The notes below the pieces were generated by a model. It worked only from the letters and a program-made list of their open reading frames with translations. It was not told where the DNA came from and ran no database searches. From positions 1 through 64,000 of the forward strand of contig NZ_CACZDK010000007.1 of NCBI RefSeq assembly GCF_902779965.1: DNA of 64,000 bases, in the 5' to 3' direction. Each line of letters starts with the position of its first letter. The stretch's first letter is position 1. Below, piece by piece: positions 1 to 9,194 of the stretch. The position numbers and the translations under genes are program-made. Source of the stretch: Fibrobacter succinogenes (lineage in GTDB: Bacteria; Fibrobacterota; Fibrobacteria; Fibrobacterales; Fibrobacteraceae).

Positions 1-1997
1 GCCGACCTTGTCAACCAGCTGCTTGAAGAAGTCGCGGTCTTCGGCGAGGTCGATGTCTTCGGGGCTTGTGCCGACCACATTTGCACCGGCCTTCTTGAGA
101 CGCATGGCGAGGTTCAGCGGAGTCTGACCGCCGAATTGCACGATGACGCCCGCGCACTTTTCGCGTTCGTAAATGCCCATCACGTCTTCGAGCGTGAGCG
201 GTTCAAAGTAGAGTTTGTCGGATGTATCGTAGTCGGTGGAAACCGTTTCGGGGTTGGAGTTCACCATGATGACTTCGTAGCCTTCGCGACGCAGCGTAAA
301 GGCGGCATGGCAGCAGCAGTAGTCGAATTCGATACCCTGACCGATTCTGTTCGGGCCGCCGCCGAGCACCATGATGCGCTTCTTGCTTTCATGACCCGGG
401 ATTTCGCGGACCGGTTCGGTATTGTCGGCGTAGCAGCTATAGTAATACGGCGTGATGGCTTCGAATTCGCCGGCGCAAGTATCTACGGAGTAGTAGCTCG
501 GAATGAGACCGATCTGCTTACGCACTGCCATGACTTCTTCGGGTGTCTTGTGGAACAGGTAACCGATCTGGATATCGCTGAAGCCGAATTCCTTGGCCTG
601 GCGGAAGAGCGGCTTGTCCTTGGCGAGGTTTTCGAGAGAACCTGCAGCCGTGATTTCGTCTTCGAAGCAGGCGAGTTCTTCGAGGTGGCGGAGGAAGTAG
701 CGATCAATCCTGGTGACTTCGTAAAGCTTTTCGATGTCCCAACCGCGACGGAAGGCTTCGTACACCACGAAGATGCGTTCTGCACTCGGGCGGGCGACTT
801 CATTGGCGAGCGTTTCGTCGTCGTATTCCTTGAACTTTTCACACTTGGCGCAGGCACCGAATCCGCCGAATCCCGTTTCGAGGGAGCGGAGAGCCTTCTG
901 CATGGCCTGCTTGAAGTTCGTACCGATGGCCATCGCTTCGCCCACAGACTTCATTTGGGTGCCGAGCGTGGAATCTGCCTTCGGGAACTTTTCGAACGTG
1001 AAGCGCGGAACCTTCACGACAACGTAGTCGAGAGCAGGTTCAAAGCAGCTCGGAGTCGATTGCGTAATGTCGTTGCGGAGTTCGTCAAGCGTGTAGCCCA
1101 CGGCGAGGAGCGCCGCAATCTTTGCGATGGGGAAGCCCGTTGCCTTAGAAGCAAGAGCAGAAGAACGGGACACGCGCGGATTCATTTCGATGATGATGCG
1201 GCGGCCGGTCTTCGGTTCGATAGCCCACTGCACGTTGGATCCACCGGTTTCCACGCCGATAGCTTCCATGACCTTCAAGGAATCATCACGCATGGCCTGG
1301 TAGGCGCGGTCATCAAGGCTCTGGATCGGAGCAACCGTGATGGAGTCACCCGTGTGAACACCCATCGGGTCGAGGTTTTCAATGGAGCAGACGATAACGG
1401 CGTTGCCCTTCTTGTCGCGCATGACTTCCATTTCGAATTCTTTCCAGCCGAGGAGAGATCGCCCGTACCGCCGAGGGTAAAGCCCGGACGGATGATCAGC
1501 GGCCAGCTGCCGATGGTGTTCGCGATGGCGTTCGCTTCGCTCATGGAGTGTGCGGAACCGGAGCGGGGGAGGTCAAGCCCAATCTTGAGCATGGCTTCCT
1601 TGAACAGGTGACGGTCTTCGGCGCGCTGGATGGATTCGGCCTTGGCACCGATGAGTTCCACCTGGTAGCGGTCGAGAATGCCGCGTTCGTTGAGTTCCAT
1701 CGCGAGGTTCAAGGCGGTCTGGCCACCGAGTGTGGGGAGTAAGGCGTCCGGGCGTTCGCGACGGATGATTTCGTGCAGAATATCGACGCTCAGCGGTTCG
1801 ATGTAGGTGCGGTCGGCCATTTCCGGGTCGGTCATGATGGTTGCCGGGTTGGAGTTCACGAGCACCACTTCGTAACCTTCGCGGCGGAGCACCTTGCAGG
1901 CCTGCACGCCAGAATAGTCGAATTCGCAGCCCTGGCCAATCACAATCGGGCCTGAACCGATGAGCATAATCTTCTTGATGTCGGTACGCTTAGGCAT
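1..1997 (-). pseudogene. carB: Carbamoyl-phosphate synthase large subunit, disrupted and partial
   Basis: CarB uses ammonia from CarA, bicarbonate and two ATP to make carbamoyl phosphate for arginine and pyrimidines. The start is ATG 1997, behind a strong AAGGGAGG site; the upstream in-frame ATG at 2021 lies inside carA. The N-terminus ([20 protein letters not shown]) and first ATP-grasp domain read normally to [10 protein letters not shown]. Near 1457-1461 the frame then jumps: only two bases separate GGTG from [11 protein letters not shown] in another frame. In family members about 30 residues lie there (GGIAYN to the E-SL), so about 88 bases are missing. Downstream the correct frame is open to the window edge ([40 protein letters not shown]). 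The lost part holds ATP-binding residues of the first synthetase domain. An assembly error is as likely as a true mutation, because the gene is normally needed. Confidence 0.9.
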
Positions 1998-3120
1998 TCT
2001 TGCCTCCCTTGAAATCTTCAATCATCTTCTTAAATTCTTCAAACAAGTACATGGAATCGTTCGGACCCGGGGCAGATTCCGGATGGTACTGTACGCTGAA
2101 TGCCGGGAACTTTTTGTGGCGGATGCCTTCGACCGTGTTGTCGTTCAGGTTGATGTGCGTGACTTCGACATCGGCGGGGAGAGATTTTTCGTCAATGGCG
2201 TAGTTGTGGTTCTGCGACGTGATTTCGACAGCGCCCGTCAAGAGGTTCTTGACCGGATGGTTGCAGCCGTGGTGGCCGAACTTGAGCTTGGATACCTTAG
2301 CACCGAGAGCGAGGCCGAGGAGCTGGTTACCCAGGCAAATCCCCATGAGAGGAATCTTGCCGAGGAGCTGCTTGACCATGTTGTAAACCTGCGGAAGGCT
2401 GTTCGGGTCGGCAGGGCCGTTGGAGAGGAACACGCCATCCGGCTTCTGTTCCATAATCTTTTCGTAGCTCGTACCAATCGGCATGACCGTGATGCGCATG
2501 TCCTGGGCGGCGAGGTTTCTCAAAATGTTCGTCTTGATACCGAAATCGAGAGCAACGATGTGGTACTTGCCTTCGTTGTTGAATTCGTAGCCGTTCGGGT
2601 CGCTCACCTTGCTCGCGTAGTCCTGACCGTCGAGGCCTTCCCAAGCCTTAGCCTTTGCGATGGCTTCGGCTTCGGTCATTTCCGAGTCTTCGACGTGGAG
2701 GTAAGCCTTCTGGGCACCGTGGGTGCGGAGGTGGAGCGTGAGGGCGCGAGTATCAACGCCTGCAATGCCGGCCTTGTGCTGGGCGAGCATGTAATCATGG
2801 AGCGAAACTTCGTTGAGTTCCTTGGAAACCCAGTCGAGGGAATTCACGACAATGCCGTTCAAGAAAACCTGGCGGGATTCGGACTTTTCAAAGTTCGTAG
2901 CGTAAGCGCCAACTTCGGCCGTGGTGAAAACCACGAACTGACCAGCGTAAGACGGGTCGGTCAAAATCTGCTTGTAGCCAGCCATACCGGTGTTGAACAC
3001 GGCTTCGCCTACGGTATCTTTCTTTTCGCCAAAGGCGTAACCGTGGAATACGGCTCCGTCAGCCAAGGCTATAAAAGCCTTGCGCTCGCGCTTTGCTTTC
3101 CATTGAAATTTTTCGTTCAT
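1990..3120 (-). CDS. carA: Carbamoyl-phosphate synthase small (glutaminase) subunit
   Basis: CarA hydrolyses glutamine and passes ammonia through a tunnel to CarB. The 376 aa length is normal. Residues 1-150 form the CarA N-terminal domain. The class I glutamine amidotransferase domain has its nucleophile Cys at about 262 ([11 protein letters not shown]) and the His/Glu pair at about 346/348 (QYHPES). The gene overlaps the carB start by 8 nt, so the two are translationally coupled. A promoter and leader lie about 300 nt upstream. The gene itself is intact although carB is broken. Confidence 0.97.
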   Translation of the reverse strand: MNEKFQWKAKRERKAFIALADGAVFHGYAFGEKKDTVGEAVFNTGMAGYKQILTDPSYAGQFVVFTTAEVGAYATNFEKSESRQVFLNGIVVNSLDWVSKELNEVSLHDYMLAQHKAGIAGVDTRALTLHLRTHGAQKAYLHVEDSEMTEAEAIAKAKAWEGLDGQDYASKVSDPNGYEFNNEGKYHIVALDFGIKTNILRNLAAQDMRITVMPIGTSYEKIMEQKPDGVFLSNGPADPNSLPQVYNMVKQLLGKIPLMGICLGNQLLGLALGAKVSKLKFGHHGCNHPVKNLLTGAVEITSQNHNYAIDEKSLPADVEVTHINLNDNTVEGIRHKKFPAFSVQYHPESAPGPNDSMYLFEEFKKMIEDFKGGKNA

Positions 3121-3164
3121 GATTTACTCGTTGCTAGAATGTAAAAAGCGGTTGTTTCCACGCC

Positions 3165-3256
3165 ATCATCCTGAGTGAAGTGCGTAGCACAAAAACGAAG
3201 GATCCAGGGCTGAATATAACTGGATTCTTCGCTTCGCTCAGAAAGACGATGCAGTG
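3165..3256. repeat. Palindromic intergenic repeat
   Basis: The stretch reads CATCCTGAGTGAAG ... GAAGGATCCAG ... CTGGATTCTTCGCTTCGCTCAG ... GACGATG, giving two inverted halves around GGATCCAG/CTGGAT. It belongs to the ATCCTGAG/CTTCGCTCAG hairpin family that recurs between genes in this window. Read on the minus strand it gives the spurious peptide LSERSEES. Confidence 0.6.
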
Positions 3257-3267
3257 TACAATAAAAA

Positions 3268-3294
3268 AGGCAAAAGCTAAATGCCTTTGCCTTA
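3268..3294 (-). terminator. Terminator-like hairpin in the carA leader
   Basis: On the minus strand AAGGCAAA pairs with TTTGCCTT (8 bp, loop of 11) and is followed at once by a T-run (TTTTTTATT). It lies between the promoter at 3426-3454 and carA, so it is placed like an attenuator. It could also simply end a short upstream transcript. Confidence 0.55.
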
Positions 3295-3425
3295 AAATTA
3301 AAACTCTTAAAAAAATGAATAGTCTTGTTGAAAACCGAAACCCAACCGACCTTTTTGTGGGCCGAGACTGCTTGCTTGAAGGCGAGCTCGAAGTCAACAA
3401 GTTCCATTCTTTTCATCGGGGTGAA

Positions 3426-3454
3426 ATTATAGTAAAATGACAGGCCCGCGACAA
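3426..3454 (-). promoter_or_regulatory. Sigma-70 type promoter for the carAB leader
   Basis: On the minus strand the -35 box is TTGTCG (4 of 6), the spacer is 17 bases and the -10 box is a perfect TATAAT. The predicted start, near 3416-3420, is about 300 nt upstream of carA, with no other gene between. Confidence 0.6.
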
Positions 3455-3773
3455 TCCATTATTTTTGAAAAATTTCAAGGGATTATACAATTTTTGTAAA
3501 ACACTTTTGAGGTTTGGAAAAGAAATGTAAAAGACGAAAATCAATCAGTCTAATTCAACTCTATTGACTAGTTTCAAAAAATGATTTAAAAGTCTTTATC
3601 GACTTTTCTTATTCAAATTTTTAGCATACGTTCCTTTGATTTGTAATGTTTTTATATAATTTTAGTAATTTTAATAAAAAGAGAGGGGGCGTCTACAATT
3701 TTGTTTTTGCGACTCGATTGATTCCAGACGTTTTTCTATAGACGAATTTTCAAATTTAAAGGAAGAAGGGAAA

Positions 3774-5420
3774 ATGAAATTGCAAAGACAAATTGCAAAA
3801 GCTCATGTAGCACTGGCTTTGCCTGTTGCACTGTGTATGGCAGCAAACGGGTGGAGTGCAAAGAAGGATACCGACTATATTGATGAAAATGGTGTATCCG
3901 CAAAAATGAACTGTACATTGATAGATGCTAGTCTTCTTAGCACAGCAACACTTAATAATAGCGCATCTTGCTTTGTCGTTGAAGATACATTAGAGTACAA
4001 TGGACACCTTCGCCTTATAAACGACAACGTTACGTTTATTATTGCAGATAAAGCAAAATTCACTATTAATTATAATAGTAGTGATAAAAACACTCATGCC
4101 ATGGATGTATTGCACAATCTTAAAATTTTCGGACAGAAAAATCAGGCCGGTTCTCTAATTGTGAATGAAACGGGTACTAGTTATAGTAGAGGGTTAAGTG
4201 CGGGTGGTACGCTCCAAATTTACGGAGGTCATGTCATAGCCACCTCCAATGCCAGAGACGCTATCTGGGCCAACAATAATATTGATATCTATGGAGGCAG
4301 TGTTTCTGCAATTTATAACGGGACCGGCAACTATGACGGTATCGAATCAGAATCTGGAAATATCAACATCAACTGGGTCAATAGCTTGTATGCAAGCTCC
4401 TACTCCGGTAACCTGAAGATCGCCGATGGGCTTACACTCAAGGACGAAGGTACCGGCGAATATTCAAACAGCACCACAGGCATTAATGCAGCCATCAAAG
4501 GCAAAACACTCACGCCAACAGATTACCTTGTGCAATTTGTTACAAACGCCGATAATTCCAAGCGAGCAATCATCGATGGAGAATCCTCTAGTACACTCAA
4601 TATACCTTCAGCAACCGATGTCGTTTCCATCGACTTCAACCGAACTTTTACAGCGGGAAAACCATCCACAATCGTATTGCCGTTCAGCCTACCACCAAAT
4701 ACAACAACCAATGCAAAGTTCTTTTATTTAAAAGAAGTCGTTCAAGTGGAAAATACTTGCGCATGGAACGCAACAGTTACAAACATCACTATCGATGACA
4801 AAGTCCCCGATATTCCGCAGGCAAATACGCCTTATGTGGTCGTACTGAACGATGGTGGCAAATTGACTTTCGATTTGGGTGGAGAAACAGCAACATTTGC
4901 AACAACGACTAATCTAGTAACAAATCCTACAACGACAGTTTCTGACGGGAAATGGAGCTTTATCGGAGTCTATTCTTTCAAGGAATGGAAAGAAAACGAT
5001 GAAGATCTCGGTTTAGCTTATGCTTTTGCAGGTAGTAACGAAAACAATATTAAGCAAGGTAAATTCGGGAAAATTGCGATTGCCGAAGATGCCGAAACAA
5101 CAGGTTATCCCTTTGCTAATCCCTTCCGCGCCTACCTTAAAAAAAGAGATAGCAACGTAAAGCTTCAATGCCCACAGGCTGTTTTAGGACGAAATTCAGC
5201 TCAGTATAGCATAGGCCACACATCCGAATCAATCGACGTTCTGTTTGAGAACGAAACCGAAAATGGCGAAAAAACAACGTTCATGGCGCGCATGAACACC
5301 CGCACAGGTGAATTCACAATGCTACCGAACTACGATGCCAAAGGGCGTAAAATAGCGGCGCCCAAAGTTCGTGGTGCTTATTACGGCAAAAAAGTTTTAA
5401 AAAGCAAGGATGTACAATGA
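3774..5420 (+). CDS. Secreted beta-helix-like / carbohydrate-binding-domain protein
   Basis: This 548 aa protein of unknown function has an N-terminal signal sequence (hydrophobic ALALPVALCMAANG, cleavage near WSA-KK). Residues about 60-220 have short repeating strands with G/N turns (LKIFG, LQIYGGHV, IDIYGGSV, YDGIESESGNI), as in right-handed beta-helix or Cthe_2159-like carbohydrate-binding domains. The remainder is Thr- and Val-rich and beta-like; the end (TGEFTMLPNYDAKGRKI) resembles a short por-type domain but is not clear. The ribosome site is AGGAAGAAGGG. The stop overlaps the start of the next small gene (ATGA), so the three genes form one transcript. It is probably at the cell surface; I claim no enzyme activity. 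Confidence 0.8.
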   Translation: MKLQRQIAKAHVALALPVALCMAANGWSAKKDTDYIDENGVSAKMNCTLIDASLLSTATLNNSASCFVVEDTLEYNGHLRLINDNVTFIIADKAKFTINYNSSDKNTHAMDVLHNLKIFGQKNQAGSLIVNETGTSYSRGLSAGGTLQIYGGHVIATSNARDAIWANNNIDIYGGSVSAIYNGTGNYDGIESESGNININWVNSLYASSYSGNLKIADGLTLKDEGTGEYSNSTTGINAAIKGKTLTPTDYLVQFVTNADNSKRAIIDGESSSTLNIPSATDVVSIDFNRTFTAGKPSTIVLPFSLPPNTTTNAKFFYLKEVVQVENTCAWNATVTNITIDDKVPDIPQANTPYVVVLNDGGKLTFDLGGETATFATTTNLVTNPTTTVSDGKWSFIGVYSFKEWKENDEDLGLAYAFAGSNENNIKQGKFGKIAIAEDAETTGYPFANPFRAYLKKRDSNVKLQCPQAVLGRNSAQYSIGHTSESIDVLFENETENGEKTTFMARMNTRTGEFTMLPNYDAKGRKIAAPKVRGAYYGKKVLKSKDVQ

Positions 5421-5554
5421 GTAAAATCGAACGAAAAAAAGAGTATGCTAAACCGCAGATGTCTGTGCTCGAATTTGAACAAGAAGATCCTTTGTTATGC
5501 TGTTCCGGCAATGATGATGAAATAGGAGTCACATTTGAAGACCAAAATCCATAA
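5417..5554 (+). CDS. Small YxxPxM-type peptide 1 (45 aa)
   Basis: The ATG overlaps the preceding stop (ATGA), with AAGGA six bases upstream. The peptide begins MSKIERKKEYAKPQMSVLEF, continues with an acidic stretch and LLCCSG, and ends acidic. It has no signal peptide. The pattern K-x-Y-x-x-P-x-M, then acidic residues, then LL-x-x-S is also seen in abundant small unannotated proteins of Bacteroidetes and Fibrobacteres. The next gene encodes a paralogue. The function is unknown; a modified-peptide precursor is possible but no modifying enzyme is adjacent. Confidence 0.65.
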   Translation: MSKIERKKEYAKPQMSVLEFEQEDPLLCCSGNDDEIGVTFEDQNP

Positions 5555-5687
5555 AGCGTATACAGCTCCAAAAATGAATCTGATTGTTTTAAAGCAACAA
5601 TCTATATTGCTGTATAGTAGCGACTCAACACCCCAAATTAATCATGGAATAGGAATGCTTCCGGTCGAAAAACCGTATTGCGGATAA
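5535..5687 (+). CDS. Small YxxPxM-type peptide 2 (50 aa)
   Basis: I chose the TTG at 5535 because AGGAG sits six bases upstream (5524-5528) and because it gives an N-terminus (MKTKIHKAYTAPKMNLIVLK) that aligns with peptide 1. The shared pattern is K-x-Y-x-x-P-x-M ... L-L-x-x-S. An internal ATG at 5574 would cut off that motif. The gene overlaps the first by 20 nt in another frame and is followed by a terminator. The function is unknown. Confidence 0.55.
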   Translation: MKTKIHKAYTAPKMNLIVLKQQSILLYSSDSTPQINHGIGMLPVEKPYCG

Positions 5688-5705
5688 CCATTCTAAAACA
5701 AATAA

Positions 5706-5737
5706 AAAACAGGGCGAACAATGTTCGTCCTGTTTTT
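5706..5737. terminator. Bidirectional terminator
   Basis: AAAACAGG-GCGAAC-AAT-GTTCGT-CCTGTTTT is a hairpin with A-run and T-run on opposite sides, between the plus-strand peptide genes and the minus-strand GH8 gene. Confidence 0.8.
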
Positions 5738-5756
5738 AAATACGCAGTTGTAATTA

Positions 5757-7379
5757 CTACTTCACAACTTTATAGGTCTTGTCGCCAACGATGACGAGGA
5801 AGTTGCCTCTGCTGCCAAAGCGGATTTCTTGCATTGCAGAAGTAGTCTTCGAAGCCTTGAGCACGCGGCCGTTGAGGTCGGTGACTGCAAACTTGCTACC
5901 CATCGGAGCGTTTTCGATAACGATAGAGCTGTTCGTGGACCAAACTCTTACAGCGTTGTTCAACTGAACCTTCGCAGAAATAGCGTTTGTTTTCGGCTTT
6001 GCATTCACCTTGTAGAGCTTGCAAGATTCAAATGCATAGAACGTGGTATCATTGTCGATTTTCACGCCGCAGTATTCGTTTGCTTCAACAGATTTTTCTT
6101 CAACATCCGGCTTCGGCTTCCAAATCTTGAACGTTCCACTCAAGTGGAGCATGGCGAGGTAGTGCACCAAGCCATCGTAATAGCGGTACTGACCCGTCAT
6201 GAGGTTTCCATCCCAAGCCATCTTGAGATTCTTCTTGACGGCGTCATTATACTTTGGATTGTTGATCAAAGCCATAGCAGCAACGGCATTTGCGCCGGTT
6301 TCGCCAAGCGTGTACTGTTCCTGCGGATTGGAGCCGTCCCAGTTGAAACGAGCGTGCTTGTAGCCATCCTTTTCAAAGAAATCGATGATGCGGCGGGCCA
6401 TTTCTTCTTGGCGTGCAGAATCAGCACCAAAAAGGTAGTAGTCCATACCGAAGTTCATAGCGCAACGCATGGCATCGTACATGTACTTTTCGGCATTGCC
6501 GTTGTAGCTTACGCCGTGCGGAGTACCGTCGAAGTTGTTGTAATCCGAGAACAAGCCGGACTTCGTGTTGGAGGATTTGTACAAGTGATCGCGCGTTGCC
6601 TTTGCAGCCTTGGTCCACTTATCCTGGTTGGTGGTGGACCAGCGAGCGAAAAGATCAACGTAAGCCGGCAAGTCATAAGACGGGTCGGAGAAGTTGTTTT
6701 CGTTGCCCTGCGGCTGGAATGTAATCACGTAATGTTGCGGGTTGAAAAGGCTGTGCTGGCCGTTGTCCCACATTTTCTTCAAAATATACTGGGCGTCGTC
6801 CATGTACTTGCTGTCGTTCCAGCGGTTCGCTGCAAAGAGGAGCGACATCATAAAATACATTTCGCCATCCGGTGCGCAGTTGTCGTCACCGCCGGAACCG
6901 CTTTCATTGCGCTGCCAAGCGAAGTAGCCATCCCAGCCACCGCTCTTGTGCCACATGTGGTTCTTAGCCCAGTTCCAGAGTTTGTCGAATTCCTCTTTGT
7001 GGCCGGTCTGCACGGCAATCATCATACCGTAAGACATACCTTCGGAACGGACGTCTCTGTTGTTCACGTCGAGAATGTAAGCTTCGTTGCCCTTGTCGTA
7101 ATAGACCTTGGAGTTGTTGTCGCCCTTAAAATAGTGGTTCCACAACTTATCCATTTTTTCCTGGATTTCTTCGTCGGTCTTGCCCAAGATGGTCTTGAAC
7201 GGGCTTTCGTAATTACCGGTATAGTAAGCGCCGGAATAGTTTTTTTCTTTATCGCAGTCCGGGCCGTAATAAGCGCCCTTATCGTCAAAGAAGTTGCCAG
7301 TAAAGTCTGCTGCATTGATCACAGATGGACCGAGTAGCAAAGCGAGAGAGAGAGAGAAGATTGTTTTTTTCATATTCAT
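5757..7379 (-). CDS. Secreted glycoside hydrolase family 8 enzyme (xylanase/endoglucanase type)
   Basis: GH8 enzymes invert the anomeric centre and cut beta-1,4-xylan, cellulose or chitosan chains. The 540 aa protein has a signal peptide (about 1-23, ending INAA). The (alpha/alpha)6 catalytic domain spans about 30-425; the acid is probably Glu113 in RSEGMSYGMM, and Asp171 in CAPDGEMYF is conserved. RSEGMSYG followed by the WNWAKNHM segment resembles the xylan-acting (Rex-like) branch, but substrate is not settled. Residues about 470-540 form a C-terminal sorting-like domain (FAVTDLNGRVLKAS ... GNFLVIVGDKTYKVVK). A second ATG two codons later is an equal start choice. Confidence 0.9.
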   Translation of the reverse strand: MNMKKTIFSLSLALLLGPSVINAADFTGNFFDDKGAYYGPDCDKEKNYSGAYYTGNYESPFKTILGKTDEEIQEKMDKLWNHYFKGDNNSKVYYDKGNEAYILDVNNRDVRSEGMSYGMMIAVQTGHKEEFDKLWNWAKNHMWHKSGGWDGYFAWQRNESGSGGDDNCAPDGEMYFMMSLLFAANRWNDSKYMDDAQYILKKMWDNGQHSLFNPQHYVITFQPQGNENNFSDPSYDLPAYVDLFARWSTTNQDKWTKAAKATRDHLYKSSNTKSGLFSDYNNFDGTPHGVSYNGNAEKYMYDAMRCAMNFGMDYYLFGADSARQEEMARRIIDFFEKDGYKHARFNWDGSNPQEQYTLGETGANAVAAMALINNPKYNDAVKKNLKMAWDGNLMTGQYRYYDGLVHYLAMLHLSGTFKIWKPKPDVEEKSVEANEYCGVKIDNDTTFYAFESCKLYKVNAKPKTNAISAKVQLNNAVRVWSTNSSIVIENAPMGSKFAVTDLNGRVLKASKTTSAMQEIRFGSRGNFLVIVGDKTYKVVK

Positions 7380-7579
7380 GTTCCAAAATTACCCATTTTA
7401 CGAGGATTTTTAACACTTTTTGGAAAAATATTAGTGTAATTGATTACAACAAAAACTTTGTAAAATATATTTGCTTTTTTGTGCAGTTATTGTTATATTT
7501 AGTGAACAGAAAAGCAAGTAAACAAGTGTATCGTTAAAATAAGGAATCTTTGTTTTCGCGGTTGTGAAAAGGCTAAGAT

Positions 7580-8941
7580 ATGGATTTACGGGAAAAGCTG
7601 GACATTCTAGGCGATGCCGCCAAGTATGACGTTTCGTGTTCGTCGAGCGGCTCCAAGCGCAACTCGCCCAAAGGCGGAATGGGCTGCGGGCACAGTTCAG
7701 GCATTTGCCACACATGGAGCGCCGATGGCCGCTGCATTTCGCTATTGAAAGTGCTTTTCAGCAATGCGTGCAAATACGATTGCGCCTATTGCGTCAACCG
7801 GCGGAGTAACGATATCCCGCGAGCGACTTTTACACCCAAGGAACTCATCAATCTCACTTTGGAATTTTACCGACGCAATTACATCGAAGGGCTATTCTTG
7901 AGTTCGGCGGTTATCGGTACGCCCGATTACACGATGGAACTTTTGATTAAGGTCGCAAAAGAATTGCGGCTGGTGCACCATTTTGGCGGATACATTCACT
8001 TGAAAGCGATTCCCGGAGCAAGTTCCAAGCTTTTGTTCGAGGCAGGGCTTTATGCCGACCGCAGTAGCGTGAACATCGAAATTCCATCCGACAAGCAATT
8101 GCAATACCTTGCGCCCGAAAAGAATTTTGCATCCATTTACCGCCCCATGAATTTTTTGGCAGAACGCAAATTGGAATATAAAGCGGATAAATCCAAGTAT
8201 TCTCCCAAATTTTTGCCAGCAGGGCAAAGCACGCAAATGATTGTCGGAGCATCGGGGGAGACTGATTTCCAGATTCTCACGCTGTCGGCAGGCTTCTACA
8301 AGCAACAGCAAATGAAGCGTGTTTATTTTTCGGGCTATGTTCCCATCAACGCCGACAAGCGCTTGCCTGTGATTACAACAAAGCCACCGCTTTTGCGCGA
8401 ACACAGGCTGTACCAAGCGGATTGGCTTATGCGTTTTTACAAGTTCGAATACAACGAAATCTTGGACGAAAAAAATCCATTCCTGGATCCGGATCTAGAC
8501 CCGAAAGTGATGTGGGCACTCAGGCATCCGGAATGTTTCCCGGTCGATTTGCAAACCGCCGATTACGAAATGATTTTGCGCGTGCCGGGAATCGGAGTGA
8601 GGTCTGCCCAGCTCATTGTAAGCGGCAGGCGTTACAATAAAATCAGGCTGGAACATTTAAAGAAAATGGGAGTGGTTCTCAAGCGCGCGAAGTACTTCAT
8701 TTACAACAATGAAGTTCCTCGTGAGCTCCATAAGCTTTACCCGGAAATGATTCGTCCGCTGCTCATTGCAGGCAAGCCCAAATCCGATCAACTGGATTTG
8801 TTCGATTCTATGCCCGCCGCATTACCATCACCGGCAACCAATCAGCCAATAACTCAACCAACAGCAAACTATCAGCCAATCGCGATGCCACCACCAAGAG
8901 CCGCGCAATCACCCCAAACATTGTCAATCGCAAGCAACTAA
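7580..8941 (+). CDS. Putative DNA modification/repair radical SAM protein (TIGR03916-type)
   Basis: The 453 aa protein has the 4Fe-4S motif CKYDCAYC (Cys 64, 68, 71) after a GCGHSSGICHTW segment, which marks the family usually linked to a uracil-DNA-glycosylase-like partner. Later segments VPGIGVRSAQLIVSGRRY (helix-hairpin-helix type, DNA-binding) and LKKMGVVLKRAKYFI fit. The last ~45 residues are low-complexity Pro/Gln/Ala. Its usual partner (DUF4130 type) follows at 9195. The substrate of the family is unknown. Confidence 0.88.
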   Translation: MDLREKLDILGDAAKYDVSCSSSGSKRNSPKGGMGCGHSSGICHTWSADGRCISLLKVLFSNACKYDCAYCVNRRSNDIPRATFTPKELINLTLEFYRRNYIEGLFLSSAVIGTPDYTMELLIKVAKELRLVHHFGGYIHLKAIPGASSKLLFEAGLYADRSSVNIEIPSDKQLQYLAPEKNFASIYRPMNFLAERKLEYKADKSKYSPKFLPAGQSTQMIVGASGETDFQILTLSAGFYKQQQMKRVYFSGYVPINADKRLPVITTKPPLLREHRLYQADWLMRFYKFEYNEILDEKNPFLDPDLDPKVMWALRHPECFPVDLQTADYEMILRVPGIGVRSAQLIVSGRRYNKIRLEHLKKMGVVLKRAKYFIYNNEVPRELHKLYPEMIRPLLIAGKPKSDQLDLFDSMPAALPSPATNQPITQPTANYQPIAMPPPRAAQSPQTLSIASN

Positions 8942-9194
8942 CGCTCACATCGTCATCCTGAACGCGAATGCGTCAAGTCTCGCAACGTTCAAACAAATCC
9001 TATCAACCAACAACTAGCAACTAACAACTTCTAAGTTCTAAGCTCTAAGTTCCGCCAACTTCCTACTTCCCACTTCCTACTGCCTAGAAATTACTGGATC
9101 CTTCAGCCCTACAGGCTTCAGGATGACGTCCCTAAGTTCCGCCAACTTCCTACCGCCTACTTCCTACTTCCTACTTCCTACTTCCAACACCCCC
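8942..9194. repeat. Intergenic repeat block (CTACTTCC and TTCTAAG motifs)
   Basis: This block holds runs of TTCTAAG/CTCTAAG, tandem CTACTTCC units (9058-9085 and 9146-9185) and a hairpin GGATCCTTCAG ... CAGGCTTCAGGATGAC. Similar pieces recur near 25065-25100, 25380-25410 and 58437-58500. It splits the radical SAM gene from its partner and leaves the partner without a visible ribosome site. Confidence 0.65.

Larger units (their letters stand above)
3121..3773. other. Intergenic region with carA leader and upstream region of the beta-helix gene
   Basis: These 653 bases separate divergent genes. The left part (3121-3455) is the carA leader on the minus strand: promoter, 8-bp inverted repeat (arms 3394-3401 and 3324-3331), terminator-like hairpin and a palindromic intergenic repeat. 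A short minus-strand reading frame begins at 3416 (MKRMELVDFELAFKQAVSAH), at most a few bases after the predicted transcript start. It runs through the hairpin into the repeat, so I do not call it a gene. The right part (3455-3773) is very AT-rich, has a TATAAT at 3655-3660 without a good -35 box, and ends with the AGGAAGAAGGG ribosome site of the next gene. Confidence 0.6.

Noticed and set aside
136-1611. Long plus-strand reading frame (491 codons) opposite carB
   Set aside because: It is the antisense of conserved carB codons (ATP-grasp motifs read on the minus strand) and has an unnatural His/Arg/Phe-rich composition.
3117-3416. Minus-strand 99-codon frame in the carA leader as a normal gene
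   Set aside because: It crosses the terminator hairpin and ends in translated repeat DNA. Kept only as a possible leader peptide.
5829-7337. Plus-strand frame of 502 codons opposite the GH8 gene
   Set aside because: The GH8 frame has signal peptide, catalytic motifs and sorting end; the opposite frame is a shadow rich in Val and His.
9140-9190. Tandem CTACTTCC units as a CRISPR array
   Set aside because: The units are 8 bases long without spacers; no cas gene is near.
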